Source of the DNA: Fidelibacterota bacterium
Lineage (GTDB): Bacteria; Pseudomonadota; Alphaproteobacteria; Rhodospirillales; Rhodospirillaceae
DNA length: 64,000 bases
NCBI GenBank assembly: GCA_947475295.1
Contig: CANJLF010000012.1
Span: forward strand, 1 to 64,000
Reading direction: 5' to 3'
This document shows positions 1 through 10,652 of the stretch, one piece after another. A program made the position numbers and the translations under genes. Each line of letters opens with the position of its first letter. Positions within the stretch are counted from its first letter, which is position 1. The notes below the pieces were generated by a model. That model was given only the letters and a program-made list of their open reading frames with translations, was not told where the DNA came from and ran no database searches.

Positions 1-32
1 CCGGCGATTGCAAGCTGGCGGACCTGTTCTAA
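1..32 (+). CDS. 3' end of a gene entering from the left (partial)
   Basis: Reading frame 3 gives GDCKLADLF and then a TAA stop at 30-32. The codons are G/C-ending like the real genes of this window, and no gene follows, so this is probably the tail of a coding sequence that begins outside the window. Nine residues are too few to identify the product. It could also be a chance frame. Confidence 0.3.
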   Translation, partial: GDCKLADLF

Positions 33-388
33 GGATTGAGCGCACGGCTTATGAGGCATCGGCGAACGCCGCTTCTTTTTTAGCGCGGGAACGATCGCGG
101 TTACGTCAGCACCTGCATGGCTCATAAGTACAAATATAAACCTCTTTTTTGTATTTTCCGAACGCCGCGTGCGCATATGGGGATCACTAATCCCGAGCAA
201 TTTGTGGGGGTGGGGGTGCTGGCTTGCCCCCTAAAACCGGACAAAGCGGACGGCTAAATAGGCGGCCAATTAAATTGCGTTGCTCGGGCGCGGCGGCATG
301 AAGCTGAACACCCAGGGCGGGGTCGCTGTGGCGAAGTGCCTGGGTGGGGGGTCGGAGACGGCGCTAACGGCCTAAGGCCGGACTGACA

Positions 389-425
389 GAACTGACAAAA
401 GGGGTTCTGGCGGTTTTGTCAGTTC
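389..425. repeat. Perfect 12-bp inverted repeat (stem-loop)
   Basis: Arms GAACTGACAAAA (389-400) and TTTTGTCAGTTC (414-425) are exact reverse complements around a 13-base loop. The same core AACTGACAAAA recurs near 10486 in another intergenic region, but without a matching arm there. Confidence 0.6.
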
Positions 426-499
426 GGCTAGAGCCGTATGAACGCCATTTTCATGCTGAGATGAAATTATCTACGCGTCCGGTCAATGTCCGGTTTTTA

Positions 500-539
500 G
501 GATGGCCCCCTGAGGGGGCAGCATCCACACTGCTTTTTT
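500..539 (+). terminator. Candidate intrinsic terminator
   Basis: Stem GGATG+GCCCCC (500-510) pairs with GGGGGC+CATCC (514-526) with a TGA loop and a two-base bulge. A run of six T follows at 534-539, seven bases after the stem. The orientation would stop plus-strand transcription before it reads antisense into tRNA-Lys. The gap between stem and T-run is longer than ideal. Confidence 0.45.
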
Positions 540-567
540 AAGTTATTGATATTTATAGGGAAAAGGA

Positions 568-643
<76 letters not shown>

Positions 644-785
644 TGAACCCTATCATGCTGGGCAGGAAGGTCCGGAAGGGCGTCCTTATAGAGCCTGAGG
701 CGGGGGGTGACAAGCCGTCCAACAGCCTTGAAAACCGGGCGCTTTCGCCCGTCAGTGGACAACTTTTGACGCGCAACGGCGGCAT

Positions 786-813
786 TTGACAGCCAATAGA
801 GTGCTCCCATACT
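786..813 (+). promoter_or_regulatory. Sigma-70-type promoter ahead of ABC-exporter leader
   Basis: TTGACA at 786-791 is a perfect -35 box. CATACT at 808-813 (4 of 6 to TATAAT) follows after a 16-base spacer. The predicted start near 820 lies almost on the ATG of the mini-ORF at 823, so that transcript would be nearly leaderless. Confidence 0.5.
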
Positions 814-822
814 GTCCGCGCC

Positions 823-900
823 ATGAAAACGCTCTCAAACCCCCACATGTTTATTCGCTGCCCGGCCTATGCCGGCTTGGCGGGAGCATTTTTGCAGTAG
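823..900 (+). CDS. Possible 25-residue leader peptide before the ABC exporter
   Basis: ATG at 823 to TAG at 898-900 encodes 25 residues beginning MKTLSNPHMF and ending AGAFLQ. It sits between a good promoter (786-813) and an intrinsic terminator (930-962) that precedes the exporter gene. There is no room for a Shine-Dalgarno site if transcription starts near 820, so translation would be leaderless, which is known in alphaproteobacteria. Residue content gives no function; its position suggests a regulatory leader. It may not be translated at all. Confidence 0.35.
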   Translation: MKTLSNPHMFIRCPAYAGLAGAFLQ

Positions 901-929
901 TCGTTTCGTCCTTATCGTTGACCCTTGCA

Positions 930-962
930 AAAAGCCCCGCCGGCACTCCCGGCGGGGCTTTT
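930..962 (+). terminator. Strong intrinsic terminator/attenuator before ABC exporter
   Basis: A perfect 14-bp stem, 930-943 against 949-962, with a 5-base loop, begins with AAAA and ends with TTTT, so it could act in both directions. It lies 40 bases upstream of the exporter ATG and about 110 bases downstream of the promoter. Bases 879-884 (GGCGGG) can pair with 936-941 (CCCGCC), a possible antiterminator. Confidence 0.75.
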
Positions 963-1001
963 GCTTCTAGGCCACCTGTTCCTCTTGCAGACCGTGACAC
1001 C

Positions 1002-2845
1002 ATGTTTCGCTTTTTTGAAAATCTGCTGAACCCCACCGTGGATGCCGCCACGGACACTTCACCGCCGGCGGGCCTGGCGGCGTTCTATTGGCACTATGCC
1101 AAGCAGGCGCGCGGGCTGCTGGTGGCGCTGTTCCTGGCCGGCACAATCGTCGCGCTCATGGACCTGCTGATTCCGGTCTTCATCGGGCGCGTGGTCGATC
1201 TGGTGACCACCCATACGGCCGCCGAGGTCTTAAAAGACCACTGGAAGGAGCTGGCCGGCATGGCGCTGGTGCAGATGGGCCTGCGCCCGCTGATTCTGCT
1301 GGGGCAGAACCTGATCGCCAACCAGGGCGTGGTCGCCAATCTTACCAACCTGGTGCGCTGGCAAAGCCACTGGCATGTGGTGCGCCAGGGGTGGAGCTTT
1401 TTCCAAAACGACTTCGCCGGGCGCATCGCCAACCGCATCATGCAGACCGGGCCGTCGCTCCGAGACAGTATTGTCTCGGGCACCAACGCGGTCTGGTACA
1501 TCCTGGTCTACGGCACCAGCGCCATTTTGGTGCTGTCGCGCAGCGATGGACGGTTGGCGATTCCCATCGTCGCTTGGTTCATAGGGTATTTGCTGATGCT
1601 GCGCTGGTTTGTGCCGCGCATGCGCGACCGCAGCCGCGCGCTCTCGGAAGCGCGTTCCGCCCTGACGGGGCGCGTAGTCGACAGCTACACCAATATCCTT
1701 ACGGTGAAGTTGTTCGCCCGCCCGCGCGACGAGGACGCTTTTGTGCGCGCATCGGTGGATGAGCACAATGAGATCTACCGCCGCCAGCTGCGCATGATGA
1801 CGTTCTTCACGCTGTGCCTCAGCGCCATGAACGCGACCATGGTCGTGGGCACGGGCGCCATGGCGATTGCTTTGTGGTCCATGGGCCAGGTCAATGTCGG
1901 CGTGGTGGCCATGGCCTTGCCGCTGGCCTGGCAGATGCAGTCCATGTCGGGCTGGGTGGCGTTCAACATCACCAGCATTTTCGAGAACGTCGGCACGGTG
2001 CAGGACGGCATGAAGTCCATCGCCACGGCGCGCACCATGCGCGACATCGACGACGCCAAGGCTTTGCAGGTGACCGCCGGCGAGGTGAAGTTTGACGATG
2101 TGCATTTCGGCTACGGCACCGCGCGCGGTGTGCTGCACGGCGTCAACCTGACTATCAAGCCCGGCGAGCGCATCGGCCTTGTGGGTCCCTCGGGGGCCGG
2201 CAAGTCGACCATGGTGAACGTGCTCTTGCGCTTTTTCGATCTCAGCGCCGGGCGCATCCTGATCGACGGCCAGGACATCGCCGGCGTGACGCAAGAGTCC
2301 TTGCGCGGCCACATCGCCATGGTGACGCAGGATACCTCGCTGCTCCACCGCTCGATCCGCGAGAACATCCGTTATGGCCGCCCCGAGGCGAGCGAAGCCG
2401 ATATCCGCAGCGCGGCCGAGCGCGCCCATGCCATGGAGTTCATCGAGACACTGGAGGACTGGCAGGGCCGGCGCGGTTTCGACGCCCAGGTGGGCGAACG
2501 CGGGGTCAAGCTGTCGGGCGGGCAGCGCCAGCGTATCGCGCTGGCGCGCGTCATCCTCAAGAACGCGCCGATCCTGGTGCTGGACGAGGCGACGTCGGCG
2601 CTGGACTCGGAAGTCGAAGCCGCCATTCAGGAACAGCTGGATACGCTGATGGAAGGGCGCACCGTGATCGCCATTGCCCACCGGCTTTCGACCATCGCGC
2701 GCATGGATCGCCTGGTGGTGATGGACAACGGCAAGATCGTGGAGACTGGAAGCCACGCCGAGCTGCTGGCGAAGGACGGGATCTACGCACGCCTGTGGCT
2801 GCGCCAATCGGGCGGCTTTCAGGATGCCGAGACTTTGGATAACGG

Positions 2846-2849
<4 letters not shown>
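1002..2849 (+). CDS. ABC exporter, fused membrane and ATPase domains (MsbA/multidrug type)
   Basis: A 615-residue half-transporter: six-helix exporter membrane domain (about residues 20-330) followed by an ATPase domain. Visible motifs are Walker A GPSGAGKS (about 395-402), signature LSGGQRQR (about 504-511), Walker B ILVLDEATS (about 524-532) and switch histidine AHRLST. It should dimerise in the inner membrane and export a lipid or hydrophobic compound; the substrate cannot be read from sequence. I chose ATG 1002 (MFRFFENLLNP) because the frame upstream, open back to 786, runs through the terminator hairpin. It ends convergently, overlapping the rodA stop by four bases. Confidence 0.9.
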
Positions 2850-4005
<1,156 letters not shown>

Positions 4006-4009
<4 letters not shown>

Positions 4010-5919
4010 GTATGACCGTCTCCGGTCGTCGCGGCGATCTGGTCGCCTTCGACGCGCGGCTTGCGTGACGGATCGAGGCGCAAGACCTCTTCCATAATGT
4101 CGCGAGCGATAGGTGCGGCGAAAGCGCCGCCGCCGCCAAGCGCGTGGTCAACCACCACAGCCATGGCGTAGCGCGGCGCATGGGACGGCGCGAAGCAAAT
4201 GAAGAGGGCGTTGTCGCGCAGAGCCCACGGCACACTGGCGGGATCGCGCTTCTGGGCCTCGCGCTGGGCGGCATTGAGGCCGCGTACAGCCGCCGTGCCG
4301 GTCTTGCCGCTTAAGGCCCAGGTTTTCTTTTCGGGATCATTGAGCCTGAGCCGCGCCGCCATGGCGGTGGTGGTCCCGGGCGGGCCGTTGACGACATCGA
4401 ACATGCCTTGGCGCAGGATTTCAAGGTGCGGTAGCGGAATGTTGAGGCTCTCAAACATCTCACCGCTTTCTTCATCCACGGGCTGGCCGCCCTGCACGGT
4501 GGGGCGCACGAGGCGCGGCTTCACGGCAATGCCGCCGTTGGCGATGCGGGACGCCATGGTGGCGAGCTGGATCGGGGTCGCGAGCACGTCGCCCTGACCG
4601 ATACCGACGTTGAGGGTATCGCCCGGCGCCCAGCGTTCGCCGCGCGCGGCTTTTTTCCAGGCTTCGGTGGGAATAAGGCCGGGCTTTTCGTTGGGCAGGC
4701 CGATGCCGGAAATCTCGCCGAGCCCGAATTTCTTGGCCATGGCCGCGATCTTGTCGACGCCCAGGCGCCGCGCGACCTCGTAGAAGTAGACGTCGCAGGA
4801 CAGCGAGATCGCGCGCACCATCGGCACATTACCATGAACCTTGTGGCAATGCTTGATGTAGCTGCCGAGCGCGTAGCTGCCGCCGCAGAACACGGTCTGC
4901 TCGGGCGTTATGACGCCGTGCTCCAGCGCCGCCAGCGTCACCATGGTTTTGAAGGTGGAGCCCGGCGAATATTGCCCCGACAGCACTTTGTTGATGAGCG
5001 GCTTGTGGTCGTTGGTGGACAGCGCCTTCCACTCTTCGCCGGTAAGACCGCGGCTGAAGGCATTGGCGTCGAAACTGGGATTGGAGACCAGCGCCAAGAG
5101 GTCGCCGGTGTGGACGTCCATAACGGCAAGCGAAGCGCTTTCGTCGCCAAGCCTTTTTCCGGCGAAGGACTGAATGCGCTCGTCGATGGTCAGCACAACG
5201 TCGGAGCCGGCCTCGCCTTCATGATGCTCCAGCTCGCGGATGGCGCGGCCGTAGGCGTTGACTTCGACTTGGCTGGTGCCGGCCTTGCCGCGCAGCGCCA
5301 AGTCATAAACCTTCTCGACACCGTCCTTACCGATGCGAAAGCCGGGCAACTGCAGCAGCGGATCGCCGTTGAGGTCGGCCTCGTCGACGGCCGAGACATA
5401 ACCCAAAAGATGCGCCGCGGCTTCGCCGTGGGGATAAAACCGCGTCAAGCCCTCGTCGATATTGATGCCCGGCAGATCGGGGGTGTTGACCTGGATGCGG
5501 GCCATTTCGTCCCAGGTCAGGTTTTCCTTGATGGTGATCGGCACGAAGGAGCGCTTGCGCCCGACCTCTTTTTTGATGCGCTCGCGGTCGTGTTCCGAGA
5601 GATCGATGAGCTGCGCCAGGGCATCCAGCGTCGCGCCGATGCCGGGCGCGCGTTCGGGAATCACCGTCACCTGGAACTGCTGCTTGTTCAGCGCCAGCGA
5701 CTGGCCGAAACGATCCAGGATGCGCCCGCGCGGCGGTCCCAAAAGCTGGAAGTTGATGCGGTTGTCGTCGGCCAGCATCTTGTAGCGGTCCGACTGAATA
5801 ACCTGCAGGTAGTACATGCGCCCGACCAGGGTGGCGATCATGGTCGCCTGCACGCCGCCAAGCACCATGGCCCGGCGGGTAAACATTTTGGTCCAGTCGC
5901 TGTCGCGGGTGATGCTCAT
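4006..5919 (-). CDS. mrdA: Penicillin-binding protein 2 (transpeptidase)
   Basis: A 637-residue class B PBP with one N-terminal membrane anchor (about residues 13-35), a PBP dimerisation domain and a transpeptidase domain. Active-site motifs are present: SPGSTFK with Ser318 and Lys321, SCD near residue 372, and KTGT near residue 539. It cross-links peptidoglycan in the elongasome as partner of RodA. It begins four bases after the mreD stop. No motif is missing. Confidence 0.96.
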
Positions 5920-5923
5920 GACA

Positions 5924-6460
5924 TTACGACTGCGCCAGGAGTTTCATATGAGCCCGGGCCAGAAGCCCGCCGACGATGGGATACATCGCCACCGTCATCA
6001 GGTAGGCCGTCAGCATTTGACCGGCCGGTGTGAAGCCGCTGGAGGCCACAAGCCCGACGCAGAGCCAACGCAAAAGACCGGCGCCGGCCGCGACCAGCGC
6101 GAAGGCCAGCCAGATGATGCCAAAGGGCTTGTTGTTGAAAAATTTCTGCTGCGAAAACACGATGCGCTGGCACAAGAGCAGGATCAGCGCGCCCGAGCCC
6201 AGCGGTGTGCCCGACAATAAATCTTCCAGAATGCCGATCGAGAATGTCGCGCCGTAGCCCAAGAGGTCGGGCCGATAGATCGACCAGAAATACACCGCCA
6301 TGAGCGCGTACATGGGCGTGATGTGCGACAGGCCCGGAATATAGGTCGGCGTCATGGCAAACAACATCAGCAGCAGCGTCACGCCAAAAGGCACGAAGCG
6401 CCGGGCCGTATTGTCCATCCGCTGCAAAACCGTTGCTTGCATGGTTTCGTCCCAGCTCAC
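5924..6460 (-). CDS. mreD: MreD, rod-shape membrane protein
   Basis: A 178-residue protein with about five or six hydrophobic segments and the MreD pattern (GLLEDLLSGTPLG-like stretch, here GILEDLLSGTPLGSG). MreD is an inner-membrane elongasome component linking MreC to RodA/PBP2. Its start overlaps the mreC stop by four bases (ATGA). A second ATG eight codons in (MQATVLQRM) is an alternative start. Confidence 0.93.
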   Translation of the reverse strand: MSWDETMQATVLQRMDNTARRFVPFGVTLLLMLFAMTPTYIPGLSHITPMYALMAVYFWSIYRPDLLGYGATFSIGILEDLLSGTPLGSGALILLLCQRIVFSQQKFFNNKPFGIIWLAFALVAAGAGLLRWLCVGLVASSGFTPAGQMLTAYLMTVAMYPIVGGLLARAHMKLLAQS

Positions 6461-7317
6461 TTGGTCGCGGCTTGTTGCGTCAGAATGCCGGTCAGGCCGT
6501 AATCGGCTACCCGCACATGCTGGATCTTGTCGCGCACGACATAGGGTTCGACCTCGACCACACCGTCATCCATGCGGGCGACCTGGCCGATGGGCAGACC
6601 CGGCGGGAAAGCTTCGGCATCGCCGGAGGTCACAACTTTGTCGCCAGGTGCGGCCGCGGTCTTATTGCCGAGGAACAGAAGGCGCGGACGCAAACCGTTG
6701 TCGCCCACCAGAATGGCGCGGTTGCCGGCCTCGCCGACCAGAACCGGTATACGTGAATTGATGTCGGTGATAAGCAGTACGCGGGCCGAGAGTTGCCCGG
6801 CTTGCATGACGCGGCCGACCAGACCTTCCCCGGCCAGCACGACCTGGCCTTTGCGCACACCGCTGATCTGACCGGCGGTGATGAGGATCGATTGGGCGAA
6901 GGCCCCGCCGGTATCGGCCACGACGCGGGCAGTGACAAAGGTGGCGCTCGGCTCGGGCACAAGGCCGGTGAGATTGCGTAAGGACTTGTTCTCGGACTCA
7001 AGCTGCTGGGCGACAGACTGCCATTGCAGCAATCGGGTGTTGGCTTCGCGCAGCTCGGCGTTCTCCTCGCGGATGGCCGCCAGCTCGCGCAGGTTATTGA
7101 CGAAATCGGAAACCACCGCTGCCGGCTCGGACATGACACGCAAGATCGGGGTGACGGCATCGGCCACGGCATCGCGCGCGCGCTCGACCAGGACCGTGTC
7201 TGCCTTGCCGATCAGCATCAAGGCGAAGGTGAGACCGATCAGCGACAGGAACGCAAATCGCTGCAACAGCGATTTGAGTGTCCCGAAACGGGAAATTTGC
7301 CCCGTTGGTAGCCGCAC
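6457..7317 (-). CDS. mreC: MreC, rod-shape periplasmic scaffold protein
   Basis: 286 residues: a short cytoplasmic N-terminus, one membrane helix (about 20-38), a heptad-rich coiled coil (about 75-118, REENAELREANTRLL) and the two beta-barrel subdomains typical of MreC. It organises the elongation machinery in the periplasm and binds PBP2. The start is GTG at 7315-7317. A C-terminal Thr/Gln/Ala tail is short, unlike the long tails of some alphaproteobacteria. Confidence 0.94.
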   Translation of the reverse strand: MRLPTGQISRFGTLKSLLQRFAFLSLIGLTFALMLIGKADTVLVERARDAVADAVTPILRVMSEPAAVVSDFVNNLRELAAIREENAELREANTRLLQWQSVAQQLESENKSLRNLTGLVPEPSATFVTARVVADTGGAFAQSILITAGQISGVRKGQVVLAGEGLVGRVMQAGQLSARVLLITDINSRIPVLVGEAGNRAILVGDNGLRPRLLFLGNKTAAAPGDKVVTSGDAEAFPPGLPIGQVARMDDGVVEVEPYVVRDKIQHVRVADYGLTGILTQQAATK

Positions 7318-7335
7318 CTTGGTCTCTCCTTCTCA

Positions 7336-7352
7336 CGCCCCTAAACGGGGCG
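7336..7352 (-). other. Small stem-loop between mreB and mreC
   Basis: CGCCCC (7336-7341) pairs with GGGGCG (7347-7352) around TAAAC. It lies in the only gap of the operon (7318-7368) and has no T-run, so it is more likely an RNA-processing or partial-attenuation site that would let mreB exceed the downstream genes than a full terminator. Confidence 0.4.
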
Positions 7353-7368
7353 GCCCCGAAACTTACGC

Positions 7369-8409
<1,041 letters not shown>

Positions 8410-8493
8410 TTAGACCTATATATCCTCTGCCAAAGCTTCCAAAGTTAGAACCCGATATTGGGCAACAAACTTATATTCTCGTATTCTCGATAA

Positions 8494-8530
8494 GATATCG
8501 CCCGGATGCGAACTCACATCCGGGCGTATC
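8494..8530 (-). terminator. Stem-loop terminator of leuA
   Basis: GATATCGCCCGGATG (8494-8508) pairs with CATCCGGGCGTATC (8517-8530), 14 bp with one bulged base and an 8-base loop. It lies just after the leuA stop in the minus direction and before mreB. The T-run after it is weak. Confidence 0.6.
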
Positions 8531-8539
8531 TTTAGTTCC

Positions 8540-10087
8540 TTATGCCGACATCGCGGCGGGCGCGCTTTTCTCGCGCTTCACCAGCAATTTGTTGAGGGCA
8601 TTGATGTAGGCGCGCGCGGACGCCACCAGCGTATCCGCGTCGGCACCTTGCCCCGTCACCGTCTTGCCGTTTTCCTCAAGCCGTACTGTTACTTCCGCTT
8701 GAGCGTCTGTACCACCGGTCACCGCGTGCACTTGATAAATTTGCAAGTGCTGGCTGTTGCTGGTCAGCTGCTTGATGGCGTTGAAGGTCGCATCCACGGG
8801 ACCGTCGCCAAGGGCCTTCGTGTGCTTCACCACACCGTCGACCTCTAATTCCAGCTCGGCGCTGGGTTTTGGGACCTTGGTACCGCAGATGATTTCCAGC
8901 GAGAGGAACTTGATACGGTCGTTCTCGCGCATCACGGTGTCGTCGACCAACGCTACGATGTCTTCGTCGAAGACTTCGCGCTTCTTATCGGCGAGATCCT
9001 TAAAGCGCTTGAAGGCATCGTTCACGGCGTTATCGCCCAGCGTGTAGCCCAGGTCCTCGAGCTTCTGGCGGAAGGCGTGGCGGCCCGACAGCTTGCCCAT
9101 GACGAGGTTGGACTTCCGCAAGCCCACGGACTCCGGGGTCATGATTTCGTAGGTATTGGCATCTTTGAGAACACCGTCCTGGTGAATGCCGGACTCGTGG
9201 GCAAAGGCATTGGCGCCGACGATGGCTTTGTTGGGCTGCACCACAAAGCCGGTGATGGTGGATACCAGGTGCGAGGCCCGCGTGATCATCTCGGTCTTGA
9301 TGCCGGTGGTATAGGGCATGTGGTCCTTGCGCGTGCGCAAGGCCATGACGACCTCTTCCATGGCGGCATTGCCGGCGCGTTCGCCGAGGCCGTTCACGGT
9401 ACATTCCACCTGCCGGGCGCCGGCTTGCACGGCGGCCAGGGAGTTGGCGACCGCCAAGCCCAGATCGTTATGGCAATGCACCGAGATGACCGCCTTATCG
9501 ATGTTGGGCACCCGGTTGAACAGCATCTTGATCAGCGCGTTGTATTCGTCGGGGACCGTATATCCCACCGTGTCCGGGATATTGATCGTACGCGCCCCGG
9601 CATTGATGGCGGATTCGACACAACGGCAGAGGAAGTCGTGGTTGCTGCGGGTCGCATCCTCGCCCGACCACTCGACATCGTCGGTATGGTTGCGGGCGCG
9701 GGTGACGCTGTCGATCACCATCTGGTGAACGGCATCGGGCTCCATCTGCAGTTTCACCCGCATATGTAAGGGGCTGACGGCGAGGAAGGTATGGATGCGT
9801 TTGCGCTTGGCGGGCCTCAAGGCCTCGCCGGCGCGATCGATGTCGGCTTTGCCCGCACGGGCCAAACCGCACACAATGGACTCGGTGACTTCTTTGGCGA
9901 CGGCTTGAACCGCTTCAAAATCGCCTTGGGAGGCGATGGGGAAACCGGCTTCGATGATATCGACGCCCATTTCTTCCAGGGCTTTGGCGATACGGATCTT
10001 GTCGTCACGGTTCATCGACGCACCTGGGGACTGCTCGCCGTCCCGCATGGTGGTGTCGAAAATCAATACGCGATTGGTGGTGCTCAT
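8540..10087 (-). CDS. leuA: 2-isopropylmalate synthase
   Basis: 515 residues, full length. The catalytic DRE-TIM barrel starts with DTTMRDGEQSPGASM, carries the metal-binding HCHNDLGLAVANS motif, and is followed by a C-terminal regulatory domain that in this family binds leucine. The enzyme condenses acetyl-CoA with 2-oxoisovalerate, the first committed step of leucine synthesis. It stands alone behind a 270-base leader with a leucine-rich peptide (see 10190-10330), so both feedback inhibition and attenuation are expected. ATG 10085-10087. Confidence 0.97.
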   Translation of the reverse strand: MSTTNRVLIFDTTMRDGEQSPGASMNRDDKIRIAKALEEMGVDIIEAGFPIASQGDFEAVQAVAKEVTESIVCGLARAGKADIDRAGEALRPAKRKRIHTFLAVSPLHMRVKLQMEPDAVHQMVIDSVTRARNHTDDVEWSGEDATRSNHDFLCRCVESAINAGARTINIPDTVGYTVPDEYNALIKMLFNRVPNIDKAVISVHCHNDLGLAVANSLAAVQAGARQVECTVNGLGERAGNAAMEEVVMALRTRKDHMPYTTGIKTEMITRASHLVSTITGFVVQPNKAIVGANAFAHESGIHQDGVLKDANTYEIMTPESVGLRKSNLVMGKLSGRHAFRQKLEDLGYTLGDNAVNDAFKRFKDLADKKREVFDEDIVALVDDTVMRENDRIKFLSLEIICGTKVPKPSAELELEVDGVVKHTKALGDGPVDATFNAIKQLTSNSQHLQIYQVHAVTGGTDAQAEVTVRLEENGKTVTGQGADADTLVASARAYINALNKLLVKREKSAPAAMSA

Positions 10088-10096
10088 GGTTCTGCT

Positions 10097-10131
10097 CTCA
10101 CGACTGGGGTCAAAAAAGATCGGTTCGTGAG
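10097..10131 (-). promoter_or_regulatory. Stem-loop occluding the leuA ribosome-binding site
   Basis: CTCACGA (10097-10103) pairs with TCGTGAG (10125-10131). On the minus-strand mRNA the 3' arm runs into GAGAG just before the leuA ATG, so the hairpin would bury the ribosome-binding site. Its 5' arm can instead pair with bases 10167-10173 or 10202-10208, so the structures exclude one another. Confidence 0.5.
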
Positions 10132-10149
10132 CGACTTCGAAAATGTACT

Positions 10150-10199
10150 CCGCCCTCTGAACGCCTGTCGCTCGACAGGTAATCGGCGCTCAGAGGCGG
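10150..10199 (-). promoter_or_regulatory. Compound stem-loop in the leuA leader
   Basis: An outer stem of about 14 bp (10150-10163 with 10187-10199, one bulge and one G-U pair) encloses an inner stem of 7 bp (10164-10170 with 10173-10179). The outer stem contains the last Leu codon and stop codon of the leader peptide, so a ribosome finishing the peptide would open it. Confidence 0.55.
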
Positions 10200-10330
10200 A
10201 TAAGTCGCAGACCCCGGTCCGCAAGACGCAATGCTCCGCCCGCAACGATCCCCGCCCGCAACAACGCAGCCGAAACCACGGCCGTTGCCGTGTCGGTTGA
10301 GTCGCTCAGAGCTGAGGTGGCGTTTAGCAC
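10190..10330 (-). CDS. Leucine-rich leader peptide of leuA (attenuator)
   Basis: GTG at 10328-10330 to TGA at 10190-10192 encodes 46 residues. The C-terminal 13 are LRLADRGLRLIRL, with five leucines spread over TTG, CTT, CTG and CTC codons. An AAGGG ribosome-binding site lies at 10341-10345, ten bases upstream. The stop codon falls inside a compound stem-loop, and the Leu codons overlap a segment able to pair with bases 10131-10137 near the leuA start. This is the layout of ribosome-stalling control, in which scarce charged tRNA-Leu changes the downstream fold. The whole arrangement is inferred from sequence. Confidence 0.65.
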   Translation of the reverse strand: MLNATSALSDSTDTATAVVSAALLRAGIVAGGALRLADRGLRLIRL

Positions 10331-10389
10331 CTACGTTAATCCCTTGCCGCGCCGCGTTTTTGCCCACAAATCAAAGGCTTATCTAGTTT

Positions 10390-10395
10390 TGTCAA
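10390..10395 (-). promoter_or_regulatory. Candidate -35 box for the leuA transcript
   Basis: The minus strand carries a perfect TTGACA here. At standard spacing the -10 is poor (TGATTT or GATTTG near 10367-10373), which suggests a weak or activator-dependent promoter. The start would be near 10360, giving a leader of about 270 nt and placing the leader-peptide GTG about 30 nt in. Confidence 0.4.
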
Positions 10396-10652
10396 ACAAC
10401 TGCTTAAAGTTGATCGACAGCTAAATTGCCGCAGCGGCGGTTAATTTGTCATGAAGGCCGCCCCAAGGGAAGGGGTCCTGGGGATAACTGACAAAAAAAG
10501 TGCAGATTTCCGCCAGTTTGGGGCAGACCGGCCTCCCGTTAATAACGGTTAATTTGGGGACTTATCCACAAGAGAACACCCCTTTGAAACACCCCCGCAT
10601 TTTGGTCACATGGTCCATCTATGGTTGTCTCGTTTATTCCTCGGGGGAACTC
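10396..10652. other. A+T-richer intergenic region with DnaA-box-like sites
   Basis: No gene. It holds a consensus DnaA box TTATCCACA (10562-10570), a one-mismatch variant on the minus strand (10479-10487), the sequence CGGTTAATTTG or close copies near 10438 and 10546, and TTAATAACGGTTAA near 10540, which resembles a CtrA site with a six-base spacer. A single perfect box is too little to call a replication origin. Confidence 0.4.

Larger units (their letters stand above)
33..567. other. Gene-free, stem-loop-rich region flanking tRNA-Lys
   Basis: No convincing gene in about 535 bases, and more A+T-rich patches than the surrounding genes. Inverted repeats seen: an 8-bp pair at 309-316/339-346, a perfect 12-bp pair at 389-400/414-425, and a strong stem at 500-526. 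A pair separated by about 245 bases (CCTAAAACCGGAC near 230-242 against GTCCGGTTTTTAGG near 488-500) could fold the whole stretch. A 25-codon ORF at 298-375 lies inside but has no ribosome-binding site. The region borders the 3' end of a tRNA gene, a usual integration site, but I found no repeated tRNA end or integrase, so an inserted element is only a possibility. Confidence 0.5.

Noticed and set aside
298-375. 25-codon ORF beginning MKLNTQGGVAVAK
   Set aside because: No ribosome-binding site, and it overlaps a hairpin; too short to support.
786-1001. N-terminal extension of the ABC exporter to 786
   Set aside because: It would start on the promoter's -35 box and read through the intrinsic terminator. 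Family members begin near ATG 1002.
1230-2807. 525-codon minus-strand frame
   Set aside because: It lies wholly antisense to the ABC exporter and has a His/Arg-rich, unstructured translation.
4834-6033. 399-codon plus-strand frame
   Set aside because: Antisense to mrdA and mreD; no motif.
10110-10367. 85-codon minus-strand ORF in the leuA leader
   Set aside because: It runs through all the leader stems and lacks a control-codon cluster. The overlapping 46-codon frame ending at 10190 fits a leader peptide far better.
10396-10652. Chromosomal replication origin
   Set aside because: Only one perfect DnaA box, and no dnaA, hemE, parAB or gidA beside it.
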